DNA of 64,000 nt from Immersiella caudata (taxonomy: Eukaryota > Ascomycota > Sordariomycetes > Sordariales > Lasiosphaeriaceae). Positions within the stretch are counted from its first letter, which is position 1, and every line of letters begins with the position of its first letter. The stretch lies in the NCBI GenBank assembly GCA_030512335.1, contig JAULSU010000001.1, positions 2,976,001 to 3,040,000 on the forward strand. The letters are read 5' to 3'. Both the position numbers and the translations under genes were made by a program. Below are positions 1-14,100 of the stretch, in pieces. Below the pieces are notes generated by a model. It was given only the letters and a program-made list of their open reading frames with translations, did not search any database and was not told where the DNA came from.

Positions 1-3000
1 TTTCATCTGGGTAGTTGAGACAAGCCTTTCTTTGTAGGCCCCAGATGAATGTACAACATCCGCGCTTTACCCCGTGTACGGCGGCTAGCCTTCACTTTGG
101 GCATGGACCTTTTCCGCGTCGAAGGCTGACACCTTCACGGGCGATTTCGAGAGCGACGCAGCTCGAGGTTGGGAAAAATTGCGTCGCTGAGAATCTGCAA
201 GTGTCGTTTCAGGGGTGGACGAAACAATCTTCAACACTTACTGAACCCAAACTGAACTACGGTGCATAAGGGGGGCGAGACACAGAACCTTCACGGGTTA
301 TCGGATATAGAGACACAAGACAAAACTGGATGCGTAATTTCCCATAACGCAGAACTCAGCTACCCCTGAAGCGCAGAGAGAGTATACTCATTTCCCAAAG
401 CTTGACGTCAAAGCGTGCAGATGTGTAACCCCAATACAGCAATATCCACGAGGTCTGTGAGCGTGGATTGTCTAAACTATATTCTTGAGTTTCTAAATAG
501 AGGGAAAGACCATTTCAAGCTGCTGTGTCAAAACGCGCAACCTTTGGGGTTGTTCGGATCCAAGGGAGAACGCACCTTCAGCAGAATCCCAGCCCTTACT
601 CTCTACCCTTATTTCCAGCATAGGTTCTCTACTTGCCAGAAATCTCTCCTTTTTCTTCTTTCCACAGCCTACTCAATCCAACTTGAATCTTCTTCCTTGG
701 CCAGATGCATCAAGAAGAATCCAAACCCGCTTTGCCACGGGAGTTCATTCCTCTCTCCGCGGAAACGATCATCTCCATCTCCTCGCCACGTCACGATCCT
801 GACCCCCATCTACTTCTTCTTCTCTCCGTTTAGCTCCTCGTCGGCTTCTGCACGTTGACCCCCTCCTCCCACTGAGCAAGTTTCTGCAATTATCTGCCTC
901 ACTCCATACCGTACGTCACTTCTGCTCTTCCTGCCCAACCCCCCATCATACTAACCTTTCCCCGCTCAAGCTGAGAACATCCATAATCTAGCCCCGCAAG
1001 GCTGCGCCTCGGCACATCGGATCGTGCCCAACTACCACCTCCATCGGAACTCAACAACAGCTCTCAAATCTACACTTTTGCCAACACATCCCGACGAAAT
1101 ATCGGGTTACTGCCCTCCTTCACCCATCTCCCGCAAAAGTGCAGTTTGCCTTCTTTCAGCCCAATTTCATTGCGATAACCCAGCGATCCCAAGACCTTCC
1201 AGACGTCTTCCTGAAGAGTCCGGAATCTCTCCTACCCCGCCTGGCAAGGCTCCGAGTCCCACTGCAGCATGGTATGATGACCCTACCTCACCTACTTTGA
1301 GGCTGCATCTCTCCACATTGACAAACGTGCCCGAGGAGTGCCTATCAGCTTCCAATACAAAACGCACAAGATTCCAATCTCCGACAAACGTGGTGTCAAG
1401 CATAGGCTATTGGCATGCGTGGTGTACGCCTCCTAGTTGCCTTGCGCAACAAACGCACCAAGATTGCTGCACCTCCCGTCTCCCTTGGCCAGGCAGCAAG
1501 GCAACTGAAATGCGGCTCTCCAAGACCTGCGGGCACGGGCAAGCTCGGCCCGGAAGATGGGGCCCATCAGCCGCAAAATCTGAACCCAAAGCCTTGCCGC
1601 CGGAACTGAGCTGGGGGGGGCCGAAGGACCCAAGTGCCGGAGCCAGGCAGAGTTCGTGCACTTTGGTTGGCTCGTGTCGTCACTATCTCGGGATTATCGT
1701 CCCGGGGCTGGAGAGGCTGCCACGATTGCCGCCAACGATGGACCCCACGTTTTAGATGAGCTCCAACGAGAAACACACCGAGGAAAAGGATCCCTCCACA
1801 TCAATGTTGGGCGTCGGCATGCTTCCAGGTTCTAATAAACTTGTCAGCAAGGCAAAGCTAAGGCAAACTGCAGAGGGTTAAAATAGGAATAACTCTTCTG
1901 GATGAAACTTGGCACAGACAAATTTGAACCACGCAAGCATCGCGGGAGCCAATTTCGGGGTGGTTGGGGGGGCGGTTGGGAAGCCAAGCTGGGACTGGCG
2001 CCCCACTTTGACGGGCAAGACGGAGGTTACGCGGATTTCGGTTCGGTAACACGGTCACTTCCATCTGTGCGTTGAAGCAGTCCCTCACCGAGATGCCCGT
2101 TGTCACACACCTTTACCTTATCACGCCGATCGCGGTGGCAGCTTTTTGCATGCAAGGTAAAGCCTGGTATCAGCGATTACCTTCGGTCCAATGAGACGAA
2201 AGGAAAAAGAAGGCAACTGCTCAGGGGGGGGGGGTCTCAAACGGGTGCGGCGAGGCTCCCCGAGGCAATAGATGCAGCCACTGTCCCAGATGAGATATTG
2301 ATCACCCCCTGAGTCCTGCCGACTTGTCGCGTCGAAAAGGAAGCTGGAGAGTTGGCTATTGGATAAATGTTAGCGCTGTAGCCGCTGAACCCCAAGCAAC
2401 TTGATCGTTACCGTACCCATGGATATTCATTGAAACGCCTCTGGCGGCTCAACCGCGATTGCCCTTGCATTACCGCGAGCTAACGGTCAAAGTCTCGCAG
2501 TATGCAGCGGTTGAAGTAAGAATCACACAATCCTATCAAGCCCAATCATGCCCAGCGGGCACGCACATATCAGGCAGCCCTCAAAAAAGAGTCGCACAGC
2601 CACGGCTGTATGTGTGTTTGCCGCAGCAACCAACCTACGACGGTGGCTGTTCATTTCCATGACACTACGCCTGGGAGGTTGTCAAGCCGTAATCACCCGA
2701 AACAAGACCTTGGTGATGGTTGGTGTTGACGAAAGATGGTATCAATCTGCAGAACTGTAAGTACCAGCCACGGGGAGAGTAAAACGCCGGGAACATGCTT
2801 AACAGTGGCTTTGTGAAGTGGAACCACGAGAACCCATCGGGATGCAGGCTGCTAACTCACCAATAAGGTTCTCCTGATAATGAGAACAATTCGTCACGTC
2901 CGTACGACTGTGGGAGCTGCAGTGCTGAGCTTCGGGTACTGTATGGTTTTGCAAGTGATGGCGGTTGAGACACTGCGCAACACGCGGTTGTGCAACTATT

Positions 3001-3587
3001 TACCCATTCCTATAGAGGTGAGCAATAGTGGCATCGAATCAGCTTCATGGATGTAGACAGACAGCAGAGCACCCCAGTGCTCTCTTTGTGCGTGTGTGTG
3101 TGTGTGCAACCAAGCTGTGTTGTTGTAGGAAACTTTCGTATAGACTGTGTACACCCTTGAAGTACCGACCCTTGGCCTCCGAAATAACAAAAGAGCTTGC
3201 AGAACGATTTTCCCGTAAGTTTAGTTGTTATCGCGTCGTCAAAAAGAACCATGAAAAGACTCGACCCATTTGTTTGCTCGATTGCGTGCCGATTCAACAT
3301 CTCACCCTCGATGTTTTTGGCCACTGAGGTAGCCTGGAAACTGGAAAGATACAGCTTGGAAAGGTTGTCGATGAAAGCTGACATGAGGAAAAGATATGTG
3401 CTAGTCTGACCATTCAAGATGGAGAACTGGAACCTAAGAACTTTAATCTGGTGGACGAGTCATGAACATTGGCTGGCACAACCAGTCAAAGTCCCCATCT
3501 GGTAATTAGTCCGCGAATGTCATTGACATCAGCCAACAGGGAAAACCGGAGTGGCAACGCCGGAGCATTGCCGTCTTGACGAATCAT
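1..3587. other. gene-poor stretch, no supported gene
   Basis: No ORF here has an ATG start, coding-like codon use and a recognisable motif. Positions 600-1020 are pyrimidine-rich with several CTTCTT/CTCC runs, which resembles a fungal promoter or 5'UTR. The longest open frame after it (1024-1755, +) opens with GTG and has no early ATG, so I do not call it. An 11-base G run lies at 2224-2234 and a (GT)n tract at 3092-3106. Confidence 0.6.
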
Positions 3588-4389
3588 CTATTTGGTGAGT
3601 GAAATTTCTGAGCGCGCTTGCAAATCAACCCATTCATCGCTGTCGTCTGCGGCATCCTCAGGGACTACAGAGTAGTCACTCCCTTCGAAGCTTTCCTTGA
3701 TGCCCAGGTCGGCGTCAGATACAATCTGTGGATATCCTCCCACTGGAAACCGTTCGATGCTTGCGATGCCTGGGCCCGAAGAGTGGTCGCCGGCGAGGTA
3801 TGTTTGACTATTTCCTGTGTCTTCTTGTTGGGCATTCCCTTCTCGCGTGTGTCCTTGTCTCGCGTGCTCGCTATAGATGTGGGAAATCCCATATCGGCGG
3901 CTCGAAATGGCTCCCGTCGAAGGACATGCCACAGGTGTAGACAAGCCATTGTCGACTGAGTGGGTTCGGGGGACCCAAGATGTTGTTTGCTTGTCGGTGT
4001 CTAGTGTCGACCGTCTTGAGCTGGAAAATTTCAGTCGTGTCGGAAATAATGTGGATCATGCTTAAGGCCACTTACGGCGGTGTGGAGCTGTACTCCACGA
4101 GCGTGGAAGCAGTCAAGTTGGGAGAGTCTTCCTGTTCTGGGGAGGCCATACGGACCTGGCGGTCGGTGGACATCGGGTACGCAGAAGTGTTGATCCAGGA
4201 GGCCTGAGAGGAAGAAGGACCAGGATAAAAGGGGGGAAGGTTCAAGGGAGTGTGAAGGCTTTCGATGTTGGAGCTAAGCAGCCCAAATCTTGCCGCCGAC
4301 GACCAGGTGGGATCGTAATATCCTTCGTTTAGCTGCTCGGCTCGGTCGAGTGGTCGTTCGTCGAGATCGCGCCACATATTGTCTGACAT
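3588..4389 (-). CDS. hypothetical two-exon protein, 248 aa
   Basis: Exons on the minus strand are 4389-4076 and 4020-3588, joined by a 55-nt GTAAGT...TTCCAG intron; the spliced length is 747 nt with no internal stop. The start is the ATG at 4389. The protein begins MSDNMWRDLDERPLDRAEQL and is hydrophilic, rich in Ser, Thr, Pro, Asp and Glu, with an acidic tail (PEDAADDSDEWVDL). I see no signal peptide, membrane segment or known domain. Two coding frames meeting exactly at good splice sites is the main evidence for a real gene. It is the best-supported gene in the first 15 kb and stands alone, with no close neighbour on either side. Function unknown. Confidence 0.6.
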
Positions 4390-7300
4390 TTTGAACAGCG
4401 CTCTTCGCCTAGCAGTTTCGACTTTTTTTTCTTATCGCTATTGATGTTCTTGGATTACAACAGGCCGCTGCTGATGGGGGCAGAGGAGGGCACGACGCTG
4501 GGAGAGCGAGAAGAAGTATAACGAGAGCCCCTCATTTCGCCCAACTACCGAGCCAAATGCAACGTGTTGAAGCCGGTATTACTTCTGACACGGATCAATG
4601 CCGACTGGACGACGAGAGGCGGTGAACGACGATGATGGGGATTCTCTGCACGCTAAAAGAAGGCAGCCGGCCTACAAAAGTGTCAGTGAGAACACTGGGG
4701 CTGATTGGACTCACCCTTCGTCATCGGCCTCGCTACGGTTACAGCGTGGGACCATATCCGCCATGTGGCAGCATATACGGCGGGATCCGTAGCCCTGCTA
4801 CTGCGGTAGCGGCTTTCGTCGCTGTCAGTGGAGTGGTCGAGACGAAGAGCGTGCGGAGAAGGGCTGCAACGGTCGTGGGCCGGATCCGAGGGTGATGCGA
4901 AGGAATCGAAACACCAGAGTGGTCCATCAGTCGATGGGATCTTGTGGAAGGGCCTCCAATCGCGGGACTTTGGCTTTGGCTTCGTCTCGGTCGATAGCCA
5001 GTCATGTGCCAGCGTCTGGCCTGGGCCCGGGCCGCCATCTTCGAGTGTTTCTTGAGGGTAACCGGTCGGAAAGCAACGTCTACTCTCCGAAAAAGCGACA
5101 GAAAGGAACAGCGTTGTCCGAGAAAGAAGGCAGATGGTGGGATAAGTAATCTTTCTGCCATCGGAGGTTCGGCTTCCACGCTGATCGTCCGTGGTGTAAA
5201 TTCGCCGTTTGGAATTTGGCCTTTACTTCAGCGAGGGGGTCATCCGCTGCGTCACTGGCGCTTTCGAGGCCACGGAGACCCCTATTTCCTGGAAGTGGTG
5301 CTACGCGGGGGCAGAAATGCAGTACGGTGCCATGCTTTTTTTGTTGAGGGGTGAGTTGGCAGCGGAGCTCCCCCCCTCCTGCCCCCACCAACTAAAGCTT
5401 GAATAAGGCCGCCCTAATGGACTTTTGCGCACTTCGCGGCGCCTAGAGGCAGTCAGTTGCATGGGCGGGCGGCCAGCAGGTGGGGTGCCGAGTTTCGGCA
5501 CTCAACAGCAGCCTGTCTGGTCGTTACGGGAAACGGGAAGCGTCCGATTTGTGGGTGGTGCGGGAGATGCTGTGGATGCTCAGTTAAAGTTAAGGCAGGT
5601 ATGTGGAAGACAAATAGTTCGGCTGCCTAATAACAGGTAGCATGAACTTCGGGCTAGCGTGGCAGATACTGCGATTTCCATGCCTCTCGAAGCTGCGGTG
5701 AGTACCCGACGTTTGGGAATGATAGCGGAAGGGACAGCCTGGTTGAGTGAAAACGTTTGCAGCGCTTGTCGGACCTCGAAGCGAGAAGGCAGTTACCCAA
5801 AGCATACACATGGCAGCCATTATTGCATCTTTCTGCTTGAGATTCATCTGGTCTTGATACCTTCAGCACGAAGCAAGAAATGTGGCGGCAAGGCTCGTTC
5901 ATGTCGTGGCACTGGGCTCGTCGATTGACCGCCGCTAGAACCCAGAGATTTTACGGGTTCCTTTTCCGGAGGGAAGCCCAGTCTTTTCTGGTTCCATGGG
6001 CGCGCCCCCTACACCTCAGATGCTTAATTACCGCAAACCTCTCGCACGGATCGTTGGCCCCCAAGTGTGCTTCGTCCGTCAACGAAGAAATTCACTGAGA
6101 GTCGACATTAACCTCTTCCACAGTTTTTGTCGGTTCTATCATGTGCGGAGACCGGCGTGGCAGTGAGACAATGGGAGAAGGATACACCTTCCCTTGGCCG
6201 GTGCTATCATCGTTTGTTCATGGTGTCGCAAAAGGCGGCCGGGAGTAGCTTTTGTCTCCGATCAAGACGCGGGAAGAGTTCCTCTCTGCTACGAGGCATC
6301 ACCCGCTCCGTCTCGCCTCCGACTGTCGGATGGTCCGAGCCGAATACCCTTCGACGACTCTTTTCACATCAAAACTGTCATTGATGACCACCTATATTTC
6401 CTGATTCAGAGTGGGTGTGGAGGCCGCGCATTTAATGGAGGTGGTACAACTCCCAGCCTCCTCTTCTCCTCCCCTTCCCCGTCCTGTCTCCGCTTCTCCT
6501 GTATTTGGGGTCCCGTCCTCATGTGGGGGGAGGGCATCATGCATTATTGCAGAACGCACGCTGCAGCCACATCTCCAGAGGCAAGAGCGGCTCGTTCAAT
6601 ATTGGATGCGAACGGCGTCAAAAAATTAGCTGCACAGTTTGTAGATGGAAAACACCTTGGGATAGCCCCTTCGTCGCCCTTCGAGGGGTTGCGGTTGCAC
6701 TGTGCGGCTCAAGGCCTGACTCCCCCTGGTTGCCGATCTCCCCGCCAGGATCCCTGTCCGTTGTATTCCAAGTCGCGTGCAGCTCCCCCACCTCTTTTCA
6801 CCTGCTTCACCAAGACTGATAGTGTTGCCAAAGCTGCATGGTGCATCCAATTTAGAGATGAGTTGTAGGAACATGAGGCGGCGTAATGTGACTCCGCATT
6901 GCCCTCGAGTCTCCCCGCACGATGAATTGCAGGTGAGGTTGTGATGGTACCCGTGTGCCATTGATGAGGGGGTGAACCTGATCCCTGCTGTACCATCCCC
7001 GCCGTACACGCCTGTCCGCTGCATTGTCCCAAGATGTATTGATGGCAGGTCTGCCATGCAGGCTCACCATGGGTTCATGCGAGGTCCTCCTAGTCGCATG
7101 TATCTTGCCAGCTGGATGCGGAAAAGATAAGTGATGCGACCCTGAGAAGAGACGCATTCCTGGGTACCCATGTCCTAACGTCTCCATTGTTGAAGACGAT
7201 ATAGGTGAACCCGAACCTCGACATCTTCTGAAGGCAAGTGGATGGGTCTTCATGCCATCAGCATCGGCTCACCTCAAGGCGATTGCATCACGACACCCCT

Positions 7301-10300
7301 TTCATATGTATTTGACTGATCATTATTCCTTTCAGCTGAAACGAAATTGCGAAAGCCCCCAGCGGAAAGCTCGCCAGGACGGCGCGATCGGTATCTCTAG
7401 GAAGCGATGCGCTAGTTCCGAAATGACGACAAGAACGGCAATACAAAGAAACCGGGACATCACAAGTGTGCGTTTAGACTATTTGAAGCTGATGGAGCAG
7501 CAAAGTCGTTATATTTTGCAAACGGACTCGTTCTTTCCAAAAAGTTTTGGAAGGTTGGGAGATGGGCTTGGGATCGGGAAGGGCTGACGGCGAGCATTCG
7601 GTGAGGTTGGATTAAGCTACAAACCCCACTGAACGACCACTCTCAGCAGCGGGCCGGCCCGCTGTGGGGTAGTCAAGAAGCTCCGACTGTGGCCTCTAAG
7701 GGGTTACAGGTGCTTGAAACACCTCCAAGAGGGTCCAGTGACCTGAGCCTGGAGTTCAAGTGGGCTAATGCTCGGGCATGGGAATTCCGGGCGTTGCAGC
7801 CTGGAGTTGGAAGGCAGGCAACGCACCCCACCAACGAACTGGGACCCAATGACGACGGGCTCGTTTGTTTACATGCCCCTTTTCCTGTTCTATCGTTGCT
7901 TTGACCCGACTACTTGGCGCTGAGGATCGCATTAGCGTGGCAGCAACTGCAACATTCCGGTTCTGTCACGTCTTTCTTTGCTGAGCTTGTTCTGGAACAT
8001 CCATGGCTACATATCCGTTTCGAGGGTATTGTGAAGGCAATGGTCCATGGGCCGACGCTCGCGATGAGGCTGCAAGTGGTTTGCTGTCGAGCACGGCCCG
8101 CAGTGCAGGATGGGCATGACGGCATTCCCAAGTGGCACTGCGGGCGTGGCAAGTTGACTCCCACCTGGTGACGCGCGTTCTTACTGTCAGCGACAGCCTC
8201 TTTCAGCTGTCTGCCTCAATTTTGGTCGGTTGGGCTTGGCCTTGAGCGACCTGTCCCAAGGCGAAGGCGACCACCACCCAAGTCAAGTCTCCGTCAGATT
8301 GCCTCGAAATGGAAGGATTCACCTCCGAAGGCGGGTAAGCCTAAGCCGAAATACGGCAATAGGACGGCTTTGTCAGAGTTTGGTCGCGACCTAGAGGCGG
8401 TGTCGCTTTCATGGGTCGGGGAATCCGGAATGCCTCCCGGCTCAGCCGTCACGGTGTTGGAAGGACGCTATCTATACTGACATGAATCGCGGTCCTGGAT
8501 TAGATCCATTGGTGGAGGACCGAACACCGATACTGATATCCAGTGGGAAACATGGCAACAAATCTCGATGCCAAAATTCCTGGAACAAACAGTGCTGGAA
8601 ACTGTTTGGATGGAAAGGTGTGCTCCAATCTCCCCCACTGTCATGACCCACCACCAAATATTGCTTTGGTGGAGTAGCGGCTAGACCGCTGCTCGCGGAC
8701 CTCGACGGATGGCCAGACTAGCGACAGTGGAACAAGACCCCGACACTCATGGTTTGATGTTGCTGCGCGATCCTGCAGAAATGGCGAATTATCTCGTCGC
8801 GCACTCTCTTTTGATGCAGCGGGCAGGACCGAACTTCACTTCTCCATTGGTCGCCGCTATGGTCAGGTGCCAACTGAAAGTTAGACAAACTTCCACTGGC
8901 CACTTTGCGATGTTTTCGGGCCAACAAAGCCAGCCAAGCAGATTCCGGGATTGGATCGCATCGTCTTGAATGCAGAGCTGGCAAAGGAGCCGATCACCCC
9001 ACCGGAGGGAGTGCTGCCAGGGATCGCGCTGTTACAGTCGGGCAGAACCTTCGTCTCAGGGGGCTGACGGAGCTCTGGGGGAGAGAGAGCTAGGTAGGTA
9101 ACTACCTGCCTCAGAGATCCGGTTCCCAGCGAATGGGTTGCCTGAGACTGCTCCGGTTTCAATGGAAGTCGGAGTATCTTTGGACTGCGATGGCGGATTG
9201 CCGATTGTTCCTACCTGGTGTACCGAGCACCCGTGGACACACTAAAGTTACAGCGCTGCAGTCGATCGGGCAATTTTCGGCACAACACCGTCGAGCTTGA
9301 CCATTTGCATCCACTTCTCAGCTGCACAGATTGACAGCGAAGTTCCTCCCAAGGTTTAGCTCCATGCCTCCCTTTCTGTTCTTTCTTTGAGGATGCGTTG
9401 TGATGCAAAGTGCCCAGGCGAGCCGGGAAAAGTAAAGTACCGGACATATCAGCAGCCGGAAGCGATTCAAGCGGGCAAAGTTGAATGACTCGCCGCACCG
9501 TCTGCTGAACAAAAACGCAACATGCAATTGTACTCCCCGAAATTGACGACCCGAGCTGCGGCCTAACGGGAGTTGTATCACACAGTGGGTGTTACTCGTC
9601 AATAATGCTGCTCTAGCTGCCCTCAAATGCCAGCAGGGCACATAGGTGACGGCACACCCGAACCTCCAACCCTTCATCACGCCCAGGATATCGAACCGGA
9701 GCTCCCCGCTCCCGCCAAAGTCTGGTGGATTGCTAGTGACCCACTTGAGGTCATATCCAAGGAAGTCGTCGTTCTCTTCGAGAGCATCAAAGTGTTGGCA
9801 AGATCGCATTTATCGACAACCAAAAAAGGGTCTTCATCATCGGTTGGTGAGTTGGCAGACCCTTTTATCTGTTGCAAGAGTGGAGCATCCCCCTCGTCCC
9901 CCCCCCCCCCCCCCCTCGCTCCTCGTCGGATGCGATGTTTGGACATCCACATGCTCAGGAAAGCAGACAATTCTGCCTTTTTGAAGGGCAGTTATAACTT
10001 ACAGACAGCCAACAGTCACCCTACACAGTCTTTTTGACATTTCTCTTCTTCGCTCCGCGATGGTCAAACATATGCTCCACTACCTTCATATCGTCTGCGT
10101 TGATGGGGGGCCTCAACCAAAGGTCATCATACTCCGTGGGCGTCAAGAAGGTTCGAATACCTACCTCGAGCGCGGTCTGGGCAGCAGTCACGATCCTTTG
10201 TTACGTTTCGTCACCACCTTTTGAGGCGCCAGGAGTTTAGAATCCGTTCCAGGGATGGCGAGGCTGCTCTGGCGCCCAATCAGCATCACGATCACTATCA

Positions 10301-10565
10301 GCGCATCTCAATCGAGAGAAGAACTTCCGAGGATTGGTCGCCATTCACTTAAACTGCTCCGAGACAAACAACAGACCGCAACAGGCATGAGGTCATCATT
10401 ACTTCAGTCTATCTGAGGACCGGCATCTTCTACCGTTATCCTGTCACAACTCTGACACCATCGGCTGTCTCTATCCATCAGGTTTCTGCCTCCAGAGCTG
10501 TCCTAAAACCTGTAATGTCTTTGAGCGAGACATCCAATTCATATTCAGGGCCTTCCTTGTCCGGA
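4390..10565. other. gene-free stretch
   Basis: Six kilobases with only overlapping, low-quality open frames on both strands. None combines an ATG start, splice-compatible extension and motif. The 224-codon frame at 6194-6868 (+) opens with TTG. An uninterrupted run of 18 C lies at 9898-9915. Confidence 0.55.
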
Positions 10566-11132
10566 CTACTCAGGATCTTGGAGGTCTTCTGCATGTATTT
10601 CTTTGGGTTCCTGGCTCTTATGGCTTGCCGCATTCCCAACGGGCGGTATATTCGGGCTCTGCAAGATCAATGATACCTCCTGGTTGCGAGAGGTGAGCCC
10701 ATCCCTCGTCAAGGCATCGGTGGTAGGTGTCGCTCCCCTTGGCCACGCTTGCCCGTCGAGCCAATTCACAACGTATTCTTGGCGGAGGCGGCTCCTAGAA
10801 TCTGAGCGAGCAATGGATCGTTCTCTGTGTTCATTGTCAACACTGCTCGTTTCTCTTCCTAGCTGGAAGCGGAGGAACACTAACCCATCAACTAGATTCT
10901 GCCGAGTTGAAATACCAGTGGAATGCGGCATTGAGGAAGGATCTGGACAACCACCAGGGTTGACTGCAGCGAATGCAGTGATATCATCTTGTCGGGAAGC
11001 ATTGTTCGCCGGGTTGGAATCACTGGGAGGACCGTTTAAGTGCGGCCATACGGGCACAGCATTCGAGCGATTTCCAACACCGTTTGTGCCCGCAGCGCTG
11101 GAGCTCTCGGATTGTCTCGGTGGAGAAGCCAT
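10566..11132 (-). CDS. hypothetical protein, 188 aa (uncertain)
   Basis: A single open frame starting with ATG at 11132 encodes a hydrophilic protein rich in Ser, Asn, Pro and Arg (starts MASPPRQSESSSAAG; contains RSDSRSRLRQEYVVNWLDGQ). No domain is recognisable. Just past its TAG, a different frame stays open to about 10482 and looks coding (for example PEYELDVSLKDITGF), so the true 3' end may lie downstream through an intron or a frameshift that I could not place. The opposite strand is also open over almost the same interval (10603-11139), which weakens the call. It could be a real lineage-restricted gene or a chance ORF. Confidence 0.33.
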   Translation of the reverse strand: MASPPRQSESSSAAGTNGVGNRSNAVPVWPHLNGPPSDSNPANNASRQDDITAFAAVNPGGCPDPSSMPHSTGISTRQNLVDGLVFLRFQLGRETSSVDNEHRERSIARSDSRSRLRQEYVVNWLDGQAWPRGATPTTDALTRDGLTSRNQEVSLILQSPNIPPVGNAASHKSQEPKEIHAEDLQDPE

Positions 11133-14100
11133 GGGCTAAGCTTCACAAAGGCTGATGGTAACTGATGGTAGCTGATATCTGCTCGTCAAGTTTTGGTCAA
11201 AGGTCCACAGGCCGTTGCGTCAAAGTTGGCGGAGTACTGCAAGAAACCTGGTGGCCTAGCAGGCGCTTTGAAGGTTGACGTTGGCGCAGAGCAAAAGTCT
11301 CTGTGCGAATGGAAAGAGCAAGAGTGATGGTTATACGGGAAGAAACAGGAGGAAGGACTACATCCTCTTGAGCCGCACACGATATCCCCTTCTAGAAGCA
11401 CGGTCGATTTTGGGTGGCCGTCCATCGAACACCAACCGGCTCAGCCAGCCCCGATATGCGTTGGTACTCATTACCAGACAGCTGGCCGGGTTATTCTCGA
11501 CACACCGTTCAGGTCTTGTTTCTGACTAGTGGGGAAAACGCGACTAACGGTTGTTCGGGTGGCACAAGATCATATCGACCAATTGTGCATGCAAGCACCA
11601 AGACCAGGCCAGGATACCGACTACCCCGGATTGGTTGGCAAGGACTCGGGCATCGAGGATATAATGGTCCGACAGGCCTGGTGGCTTGCCTCGCCAGGCT
11701 GGTCGAGGCGAAGGCGGAAGCAGCACAAGCAAAGAACGTCGACACCAGCGGGGACCAGAGAACAGCCCAAGCGTTACTTCAAATGCAACATCGCAACACC
11801 ACGGATCGAGCATCAGTCGAATCAAGTCGGAGTATCCATCTGAGCTTGAGACTGCAGGACACGAATCTCACCAATATTGGAGAAAAAAAAAGAATGGTCA
11901 TGAGCCACCAAGTGGCTACTCCCGAATGGCCGTCACCGAGCGCAAATATGGAGGGGCGGAAGCGGTGAGGTCACGCCTGCTTGCTCTTCTGAGATGGTTG
12001 ACGGCGGGTGCCGAGTCTGGGGCTGTGCCCAATCTAGCCCCGGAATGATTTGAGAGCCGCAGTTAGGTTCTATTTCCGCTGGTGAAGAAGAGACCACGTT
12101 TCTCGTCTTTCCAAGGAATTTATCACCTTTCACATTGCTGCCGACAACGCCTGAGCATTCTTGCGTTCGGCTCCAGCAGGGTCGGCTTTTGGGCGACGGA
12201 TCCGGCATTGGCGAAGGTGCCGACAGCGCTGCCACCTGAGGCGGCCTGTTGGCTCCTGAACTCCCGGCGCCTTGCATGCATGCATGGCTTCCACTTTGAA
12301 GCCCTGCAGGTGGACGCCCACCACAAAAGATTTTCCATATTCACACGCTCTCAGAGAATCGACATCGGAAGTTGCAGGCTCTTCCCGATAAAACTAGAGC
12401 CGACACTCAGTCTAGCTAGTGGAAGTCTCACCATTTGACTGGCCAGGGGACAACGAGCCGTGGTGCGTATTGGACAGCATTCACGCAGGAAAGTCAACCG
12501 GCAAAGTCCCTGCTGGGCTGATGTAGAGGATGCCATGTGCAGCGTGAGCATTTACTCGGAAGCATGACAGCTGGAATTGTTGTCACTGATTGAGTGCTCC
12601 CGACGAGGATCAACAGTTGATGCAAGCCCCAGTCGCACCGCACAGTCCCCCCACACGCTAACCCGCCCGATACCGCGAACGCCGGTAGTGAGAAACGGGA
12701 CCTAGTTCAGGGTTCCAAGCAACGAGAAAGCCAGAGCCATGACGGGTATCTCTGGCGTCGAAGTCTCGAAAGCATCAATATTTCCGCAACATCGTCATTC
12801 GCTGCTAGTAGCGGGTCATTGTCAACTCAGACTGGTCGTTAGACCTCCTACGGCCTTGAGCTTTGAAGGCTCTGGGAGCGCAGGATGTGAGAGCTTGCAA
12901 GTGAGACGGAGACTCGTGATAAGTTGGTCATGCAGGCTTATCACAGTTTGGGCAGCAAGACAGACTCTTCACGTTTTCGGAGAATTTTCATTCCCGAGGC
13001 CGCCTCGCCTGAGGATATTCCAATCGTTCGAATCCTACCACCGTTGAGCTTCTCCGGCTAACGTCTCGATGGAAAGCACATGCGCATCCAAGCGGTCATG
13101 ATCTACCTGCCACCACACGAGAACGACCACGAGTTTGTCCCAGCTGCAGTCGCTACGAAAAAAAGACCGGCCAGCATTAGTTTTTCTTTCATCCTTTTAA
13201 GCTCAGGCTGCGATCTAGATGCCGAACAGCATGCACGTACCTGCTATGCTTCAAGTGCACGCTCAGACGTGGCGCTTCAGAACCCTGCTAGGAAGCTCGA
13301 CAGTGCCCCCGAGCTTGTGGGCTGGAGTCCACCATTCACTATTCGATGGGCAGCGTTGCCCTGTTATTCCCTCGCTGCTTTGCTGTGTCTCAACTTCTAG
13401 GTTGATCTCTCAGACGAACAGGAGGGCGCGCACAAGAACAGCACAAACGAGGAGATGGCACTCACCACGCACAGGTCGGAGCCCTCCGACAAATCACCAT
13501 ACGGAAGCCTTCTCCCCAACACTAGACCCCATGTGGCTCATTTTCGTGTCGGGGAGATGTTGAATCATCGGCCTTCTACCCGCATGCTCATCTGGGGTCG
13601 GCAAAGGAATTGCGGAGGTCATCAGGGGCTAAGATCAAGTCAGATTGGAGCACAGATGCGGCTGGACGTTTGGCCCCGCCCTGTGAAATCCAACTGAACT
13701 GAACTGCGCAGCATACCACGACCCAATTTTGATCATCAGGAAGCATTATTTGGGGCATCTGACGGCCTCTGGTCTTTTTGCGCCTTGTCATTCGCCTATT
13801 TGTCGTTGATACGTCAGATGGGAGGTGACCAAAAGGTCGGGCCGGGCCGATGTCCAACCCGTACCCGAATGGCGCACACACATCATCGGATCACGATTGG
13901 CGTGTATCTTCGACTTTAGGAGTCAGATGCAGCTCAATTTGGCTGTCTCACGTCGTCCATTTCCCGCCTTCCGTTGTCCAATGTCCGTTCACGGATTTCG
14001 GCGTCGCTGGGCCCTTACTGGGCAAAGATACAGGGGGCATCGAGGTAAGCTGAAGCATTCGGGGGTTTGTTGACCTGTCAGATTTTCCAGGGTCAATGTT

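Noticed and set aside
1024..1755. 243-codon open frame on the plus strand after a pyrimidine-rich stretch
   Set aside because: It opens with GTG, has no ATG in its first two thirds, shows no motif and is overlapped by open frames on the other strand.
3092..3106. GT repeat as a possible functional element
   Set aside because: Only about seven units; ordinary microsatellite length.
6194..6868. 224-codon open frame with a Cys-containing start
   Set aside because: The first codon is TTG, the next ATG comes only about half way through, and the composition looks random.
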